Below, piece by piece: positions 5,831 through 9,680 of a DNA stretch of 9,680 bases. The translations under genes were made by a program, and so were the position numbers. The DNA is from Acidobacteriaceae bacterium (lineage in GTDB: Bacteria; Acidobacteriota; Terriglobia; Terriglobales; Acidobacteriaceae), in NCBI GenBank assembly GCA_030040115.1, contig JASHUH010000304.1, positions 1 to 9,680 of the forward strand. The letters run 5' to 3'. The notes under the pieces are model-generated. The model did no database searches. It was not told the DNA's origin and saw only the letters and a program-made list of their open reading frames with translations. The first letter of the stretch is position 1. Each line of letters begins with the position of its first letter.

Positions 5831-5944
5831 ATGGTTTGCACGAAAGGAGAAGTGCGCGCGCCAATCTTGCTGTTCGCCGGCGTCAGCGGCGGGCAGAGCG
5901 GAGCGTGGGTCGCGCATGGGAAAATAGATCGACGCCTGCTATGA
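5831..5944 (+). CDS. Possible 37-codon upstream ORF overlapping the rpsA start
   Basis: An open frame begins at ATG 5831 (MVCTKGEVRAPILL...) and ends at TGA 5942-5944, so its stop overlaps the rpsA ATG (5941-5943) in the classical ATGA arrangement that favours translational coupling. The peptide resembles no family known to me. Its own ATG has no convincing Shine-Dalgarno; an AAGGAGA at 5844-5850 is inside the frame and only two nt before a GTG at 5852. The frame is also open far upstream, antisense to the ICMT gene, so chance openness in GC-rich DNA is a serious alternative. Listed because rpsA has no ribosome binding site of its own. Confidence 0.2.
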   Translation: MVCTKGEVRAPILLFAGVSGGQSGAWVAHGKIDRRLL

Positions 5945-7806
5945 GCGATCCAGTGAATCCGGAATCTCTGCCCGCCCCGGAACGCGCATCCGCCTCTCCT
6001 GTTGAGAATCCCGGGCCATCCGCATCCGCGATCGCGCCGCCAACGGCGGCCGCGCCGGCGACCACAATGATTGAAGATTCCATGAGTGGTGCGTCTGCCG
6101 CAGAGCCAGGCGCGGCGGACGCTTGGAGCGAGGACTCCGCGGTCGAGCCCGGCGAGTCATTTGCCGAGGCGCTCCAGGCTTTTGAGCGCAGCCATACACA
6201 TGGCGCTGAGCGGCAACAGTTGGAGGGCCGGGTGATCTCCGTCTCCGCCGACCAGGTTTTCCTGGACATTGGCTACAAGATGGAGGGCGTGCTGCCGCGC
6301 TCGGCCTTCCAAAATAATGCGGAGGGGATCAAACCCGGCGACATATTCCCGGTCTCGATCACCGGGCGTAACGAAGAGAACTATTACGAACTTTCGCGCT
6401 TCCGCGTGGCGCAGCCCCGCGACTGGTCGGCGTTGGAGAAGGCCTTCGCGGAGAAGATAGCGGTGGCCGGGACCGTGACGGGGTTGGTGAAAGGCGGGCT
6501 TACGGTGGATGTGGGGGTGCGCGCGTTCATGCCTGGCTCGCGCAGCGGGACCCACGACGCCGCGGAGATGGAGGCGCTGGTGGGGCAGCGGATCGAGTGC
6601 CGCATCACCAAGCTCGACGTGACCGATGAAGACGTGGTGGTGGACCGGCGTGTGGTGCTCGAAGAGCAGGCGCGCAGCGCGCTGGCCAACCGCCGCGCCG
6701 CCCTCAAGGAGGGCGACACGGTCAACGGCAGGGTGCGGTCCCTGGCTTCGTATGGCGCCTTTGTGGAGATTGGCGGGCTGAGCGGACTGGAGGGCCTGCT
6801 GCACGTGAGCGACATCTCGTACAGCCGGATCGCGCGGCCCGAAGAGGTGCTTTCGATCGGGCAGGAAGTGAAGGTGCGGATTCTCAAAGTGGATCCCGAG
6901 ACGAAAAAGATTTCGTTGGGTCTCAAGCAACTTGAGCCCGAACCGTGGGAGACAGCGGCGGAACGTTACCAACCTGGTCAGCGCGTCATGGGCACAGTCA
7001 CGCGGGTCACGGATTTTGGGGCCTTTGTCGAGATCGAGCCGGGGGTCGAGGGACTGATTCATATCTCGGAGATGTCGTGGGCGAAAAAGGTGCGCCATCC
7101 TTCGGACCTGCTCAAGGCGGGCGATCGCGTGGACGCGGTGCTGCTGTCGATCCGGCCGCAGGAGCGCCGGATTGCGCTGGGGCTGAAGCAAGCGCTGGCG
7201 GATCCGTGGATTGAGGCGGAGCGCAACTTCCCGGCGGGCGCGCAGGTGGAGGGCACGGTAACGAAGCTGATGAACTTCGGCGCGTTTGTGGAGATCGCCG
7301 AAGGCGTGGAAGGGCTGGTGCACATCAGCGAGATCGCAGCCGACCGCCGGCTACACCACCCCAGCGACGTGGTGCGCGTGGGCCAGCGGGTGAAGGCGCT
7401 GGTTTTGGCGGTGGATCCCGAGCGGCGCCAGTTCCGGCTTTCGATGAAGCAGTTGATTCCCACCGATCTGGACGAATTCATGGCGGAGCATAAAGCCGGT
7501 GATGTGGTTTCAGGGCGGGTGGTGGAACTGACGGCGTCGGGGGCGGTGGTGGAATTGGGCGAAGGCATCCGCGCGGCATGCCGCACGCGCAAAGCGGCAG
7601 CCGGCGAGAAATCCGCGCCTGCAGCCACGGCGCCGGCGGGCAAAGCCGATCTTTCCTCGCTCACGTCGATGCTGAAGGCGCGTTGGAAAGGGAACGCTCC
7701 CGCCGCCACGCCCGAGCCTGAACCTTTGGCCGAGGGGCAAGTGCGCAGCTTCAGGATCGTGAATCTGGACGCGGAGGCGAAGAGGATCGAGGTCGAGGTC
7801 GCGTAG
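5941..7806 (+). CDS. rpsA: 30S ribosomal protein S1
   Basis: A 621-residue RNA-binding protein that helps the 30S subunit capture and unfold mRNA. It is colinear with E. coli S1 (557 residues). After an acidic Pro/Ala-rich extension (1-70) comes SFAEALQAFERS (73-84), like the S2-binding N-terminus. S1 repeats follow: about 93-158 (LEGRVISVSADQVFLDIG), 175-240 (VAGTVTGLVKGGLTVDVGV with RAFMPGS and VVVDRR), 258-331 (YGAFVEI), 345-418 (FGAFVEI, GLIHISEMSW) and 433-505 (FGAFVEI, GLVHISEI). A sixth repeat starts at 520 (DVVSGRVVEL) and resumes at about 597 (GQVRSFRIVNLD), interrupted by an Ala/Pro/Lys-rich insert with DLSSLTSMLKARWKG (570-584). Repeats 1-2 are the divergent ribosome-docking type, 3-5 the RNA-binding type. 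ATG 5941 is chosen because the in-frame extension to TTG 5836 is Arg-rich and unlike S1. No Shine-Dalgarno precedes the ATG, as is also true of E. coli rpsA. Confidence 0.9.
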   Translation: MSDPVNPESLPAPERASASPVENPGPSASAIAPPTAAAPATTMIEDSMSGASAAEPGAADAWSEDSAVEPGESFAEALQAFERSHTHGAERQQLEGRVISVSADQVFLDIGYKMEGVLPRSAFQNNAEGIKPGDIFPVSITGRNEENYYELSRFRVAQPRDWSALEKAFAEKIAVAGTVTGLVKGGLTVDVGVRAFMPGSRSGTHDAAEMEALVGQRIECRITKLDVTDEDVVVDRRVVLEEQARSALANRRAALKEGDTVNGRVRSLASYGAFVEIGGLSGLEGLLHVSDISYSRIARPEEVLSIGQEVKVRILKVDPETKKISLGLKQLEPEPWETAAERYQPGQRVMGTVTRVTDFGAFVEIEPGVEGLIHISEMSWAKKVRHPSDLLKAGDRVDAVLLSIRPQERRIALGLKQALADPWIEAERNFPAGAQVEGTVTKLMNFGAFVEIAEGVEGLVHISEIAADRRLHHPSDVVRVGQRVKALVLAVDPERRQFRLSMKQLIPTDLDEFMAEHKAGDVVSGRVVELTASGAVVELGEGIRAACRTRKAAAGEKSAPAATAPAGKADLSSLTSMLKARWKGNAPAATPEPEPLAEGQVRSFRIVNLDAEAKRIEVEVA

Positions 7807-8063
7807 AACTCGAGTTGTCAAGAGCGAGTTGCGGGGGGGGGCGGGATCGATGGCTAAGCCGCCAGCTTCAGACAACAACGGAGGGGCGAAGCGAGGGTAA
7901 GGCGCCCGATTCTGAGACTCGTTGAATCGCCGACGCCAAGTACAACTTTCAGGTCATCTTTCGTGCAGACAGCAAACAAGTGAGTCTGTTCGAAACTGGC
8001 GGCGGGGCTTTCAAAAAAACGGCTCTTCGCCCGGTATTTGAACAAAAGCGGACCCGCGCACTT
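7807..8063. other. Convergent intergenic spacer with G9 tract and imperfect palindrome
   Basis: Between rpsA and the convergent zinc-finger gene no gene is recognised. A run of nine G (7833-7841) starts 26 nt after the rpsA stop. Farther on is an imperfect inverted repeat: GGCG (7901-7904) and GATTC (7908-7912) against GAATC (7924-7928) and CGCC (7934-7937). Open frames of about 60 codons on either strand have no Shine-Dalgarno and no recognisable domain. No good intrinsic terminator was found for either flanking gene; the TTTCAAAAAAACGG stretch near 8010-8023 has no stem. Confidence 0.45.
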
Positions 8064-8324
8064 TTATAAATACAGCTCGTCGAGGTAGCACCACTTCCAA
8101 TCTTCGCCGCGCTCGGCGGATTGGATGAGGGGGTGCTCGGTTTCGTGAAAGTGCGCCCGGGCGTGACGGTTGGGCGAGGAGTCGCAGCAGCCGACGTGTC
8201 CGCATTCGAGACACATGCGCAGATGAACCCAGCGGTCGCCGGTCTTGAGGCATTCCTCGCACCCCTTGGTGCGGGGTTTCACCTTCTTTAAGTGTTCTTT
8301 GACATGAGTGCAAGCCGCCGCCAT
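8064..8324 (-). CDS. UBP-type zinc finger domain protein
   Basis: An 86-residue cytoplasmic protein that is essentially one ZnF-UBP domain. Likely zinc ligands come from Cys5, His7, Cys22, Cys25, Cys38, Cys41, Cys46, Cys47, His54, His58, His60 and His64, in the family order C-x-H ... C-x-x-C ... C-x-x-C-G-x-x-x-C ... H-x-x-x-H-x-x-x-x-x-H. RMCLECGHVGC (36-46) and HFHETEHPLI (58-67) are the core signatures. In eukaryotes this domain binds the free C-terminus of ubiquitin through an Arg in the CGR segment; here the equivalent stretch reads CCDSS (46-50), so that Arg is missing. Bacterial stand-alone versions are widespread and their role is not known. The ATG at 8324 is fixed by GAGGAGG five nt upstream (8330-8336). 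It is a single gene, divergent from the TonB-dependent receptor with a 160-nt shared upstream region, and nothing nearby suggests a ubiquitin-like partner. Confidence 0.9.
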   Translation of the reverse strand: MAAACTHVKEHLKKVKPRTKGCEECLKTGDRWVHLRMCLECGHVGCCDSSPNRHARAHFHETEHPLIQSAERGEDWKWCYLDELYL

Positions 8325-8382
8325 GGGGACCTCCTCGACTTCGCGCCGATTTGTCTACTCTTGCACAATTGGGCGCATGGCG

Positions 8383-8401
8383 CCAGCCCGGCGCGGGCTG
8401 G
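8383..8401. repeat. 8-bp perfect palindrome between divergent genes
   Basis: CCAGCCCG (8383-8390) and CGGGCTGG (8394-8401) are exact reverse complements around GCG. It lies 58 nt upstream of the zinc-finger start and 83 nt upstream of the receptor start. It could be an operator for one or both genes, or a transcribed hairpin in one leader; no T-run follows on either strand. No clear sigma-70 promoter was found in this spacer. Confidence 0.35.
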
Positions 8402-8484
8402 GCCAGTTGGCGCACCGGGAGCGGCCGGCAAAGGGACTCAACTTATTCGCTTTCTCTGCCGATAGAGGGTTCGAGGAGCATCCT

Positions 8485-9680
8485 ATGAACCGCCTTTGTC
8501 GGCGCCTCATTTTTGTTGCGCTGGCGGCTGCCTTTGCGGATAACGTCTACGCCGCCCTGCATGGCACAGTGACGGACACCACCGGGGCGGTGGTTTCGGG
8601 GGCCACGGTGACGGTGGTGAACGCGGGGACCGGGATTGCCACCGTACGCAAGACCGACGGCGCCGGCTATTACATATTTCCCCAGCTGCAAGCGGGCAAC
8701 GTGTACCGGGTGACGATCACGGCCGATGGATTTGAGGCCTTTGTCGCGGACGGGGTGACGCTGAACGTGAACGACAACCGGGAGCTGAACGCGAAACTCG
8801 GCGTGGGCGCGGTTGCGCAAACCATCCAGGTGGTGGCGGGCGCGCTCGAGGTGGAAACCGCGAATACGCAACTCGAGCAACTGGTGACGAAGCACCAATT
8901 GGAGGAGGTACCGCTCGAAGGGCGCGACCCTGCCGGTTTGCAAAAGCTGAATCCGGGGGTGGTCGAGTCCTCAGATCGTTTCGGCACTTTCTCCACCAAT
9001 GGCAGCCAGACGGCGCAGAACTCGTATCTCGTGGACGGCATCGACATCAACGACCCCATGCTCCAAAGCGAAGGGATCCAGATCAATCCGGACGCGCTGG
9101 CCGAAGAAAACATCGTGGCCAGCACCATGAACGCCGAATTTGCGCGCAACTCGGGCGCGGTGGTGAACCAGATACTCAAGGCCGGATCGCGTCAACTGCA
9201 CGACAGCGGCTTCGAGTTTTACCGCGACACGTTTTTGAACAACGGCGACTATTTCTCCCAAGCGCGGCCGGTCTTTCAGCAGAATCTCTACGGGGCCACG
9301 CTGGGAGGGCCGATTTTATCCGGACGGCTGTTTTTCTTCACCGCATACCAAGGGTTGCGCAATCGCACTGCGCAAACCGATTTGCAGACCACGCTCGACG
9401 CCAACCAGTTCGCGGGCGACTTCACCAACGACACCAATTACGCTACCGGCGCGGCGAACGCCGCCGGACTGACCTCGAATCCTATTCCGTTCGACGTGGG
9501 TTCCTGCGTAGCCACGCCCGCGAGCGCGCAACCAGAGACCTGGGCGGACTGCTTTGCGAGTGGAGTGGTGAACATTTCCCGCGCGGAGTGGAATCCGATT
9601 GCGGCGGCGCTGATCCAGAAATATGTGTTGCCCGCCAATGAAACATTGGGCGGGGTGGCCTACGCCAACTTCAATGCGCT
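8485..9680 (+). CDS. Oar-like TonB-dependent receptor with carboxypeptidase-regulatory-like domain (5' part)
   Basis: The first 398 codons of an outer-membrane receptor that runs off the right edge. ATG 8485 follows GAGGAG (8473-8478) by six nt. A Sec signal peptide covers 1-23 (CRRLIFVALAAAFADNVYA, cleavage after VYA). Residues 25-107 form a CarboxypepD_reg-like beta-sandwich (LHGTVTDTTGAVVSGATVTV, then TDGAGYYIFPQLQAGNVYRV). The plug follows at about 125-235: LEEVPLEGRDPAGLQKLNPGV is at 139-159, the conserved NSYLVDGIDINDP at 179-191, and the EFARNSGAVVNQILKAGS end of the plug at 218-235. Barrel strands begin with FEFYRDTFLN and the GATLGGPILSGRLFFFTAYQG segment (270-290). This is the receptor type greatly expanded in Acidobacteriota, thought to import glycans, peptides or metal chelates using TonB energy. 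Substrate unknown. It is divergent from the zinc-finger gene. Confidence 0.93.
   Translation, partial: MNRLCRRLIFVALAAAFADNVYAALHGTVTDTTGAVVSGATVTVVNAGTGIATVRKTDGAGYYIFPQLQAGNVYRVTITADGFEAFVADGVTLNVNDNRELNAKLGVGAVAQTIQVVAGALEVETANTQLEQLVTKHQLEEVPLEGRDPAGLQKLNPGVVESSDRFGTFSTNGSQTAQNSYLVDGIDINDPMLQSEGIQINPDALAEENIVASTMNAEFARNSGAVVNQILKAGSRQLHDSGFEFYRDTFLNNGDYFSQARPVFQQNLYGATLGGPILSGRLFFFTAYQGLRNRTAQTDLQTTLDANQFAGDFTNDTNYATGAANAAGLTSNPIPFDVGSCVATPASAQPETWADCFASGVVNISRAEWNPIAAALIQKYVLPANETLGGVAYANFNA

Noticed and set aside
5836..5940. N-terminal extension of rpsA to TTG 5836
   Set aside because: The extra 35 residues are Arg-rich and unlike any S1 N-terminus, and the TTG has no ribosome binding site.
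6157..7323. Minus-strand frame of 388 codons opposite rpsA
   Set aside because: Arg/His/Leu-rich shadow of a gene with five clear S1 repeats.
7854..8045. Minus-strand frame of 63 codons in the spacer after rpsA
   Set aside because: No ribosome binding site and no family recognised; it overlaps the imperfect palindrome. Kept only as an unexplained spacer.
1..9680. CRISPR array, tRNA/rRNA, transposase, toxin-antitoxin or phage genes
   Set aside because: Looked for on both strands; no regularly spaced repeats, no tRNA-like cloverleaf, and no protein with such signatures was seen.

Overview
The window is GC-rich bacterial chromosome, most likely from an Acidobacteriota (Terriglobia-like) soil bacterium. 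This rests on four things seen together: an Oar-type TonB-dependent receptor with an N-terminal carboxypeptidase-regulatory-like domain; a pair of Tat-exported sugar enzymes (Gfo/Idh/MocA oxidoreductase plus xylose-isomerase-like TIM barrel); a YifB/ComM N-terminus of the type seen in that phylum; and an intergenic palindrome (GGCACGGCTGAAGCCGTGCC) resembling short repeats I associate with acidobacterial genomes. The assignment is inference; there is no rRNA or tRNA gene in the window.

Layout. At the left edge (1-63, minus) is the first 21 codons of a YifB/ComM-like AAA+ ATPase, divergent from a class I SAM methyltransferase (172-1020, plus). A gene-free stretch (1021-1494) follows and holds a compound inverted-repeat element (1242-1364). 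Next is a complete small transcription unit: a near-consensus sigma-70 promoter (1495-1523), a leader with two consecutive stem-loops, a Shine-Dalgarno, a 27-codon Lys/Ala-rich histone-H1-tail-like ORF (1589-1672) and a strong intrinsic terminator (1694-1738). rsmE (1922-2665, plus) encodes the 16S rRNA m3U1498 methyltransferase. Converging on it are two minus-strand genes separated by 27 nt: an upstream Tat-exported Gfo/Idh/MocA oxidoreductase (3638-4981) and a downstream Tat-exported sugar isomerase/epimerase-like TIM barrel (2750-3610). Further upstream on the minus strand is an ICMT-family membrane methyltransferase (5101-5760).

On the plus strand, 5941-7806 encodes ribosomal protein S1 (rpsA) with an acidic, Pro/Ala-rich N-terminal extension and a sixth S1 repeat interrupted by a low-complexity insert. 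It has no Shine-Dalgarno, and its ATG overlaps the stop of a possible 37-codon upstream ORF. After a 257-nt spacer with a G9 tract comes a minus-strand UBP-type zinc-finger protein (8064-8324), divergent from the 5' part of a TonB-dependent receptor (8485 to the right edge, incomplete).

How the genes fit together. Two translation genes (rsmE, rpsA) are ordinary housekeeping. The receptor and the Tat-exported oxidoreductase/TIM-barrel pair fit a carbohydrate-scavenging envelope lifestyle; the pair's fold combination matches that of the 3-keto-glycoside/C-glycoside-cleaving DgpA plus DgpB/C type systems, so an extracytoplasmic oxidise-then-eliminate glycoside route is a reasonable hypothesis. 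The best candidates for under-described biology are the tiny H1-tail-like transcription unit with its structured leader, the exported oxidoreductase/isomerase pair, and the leader arrangement of rpsA.
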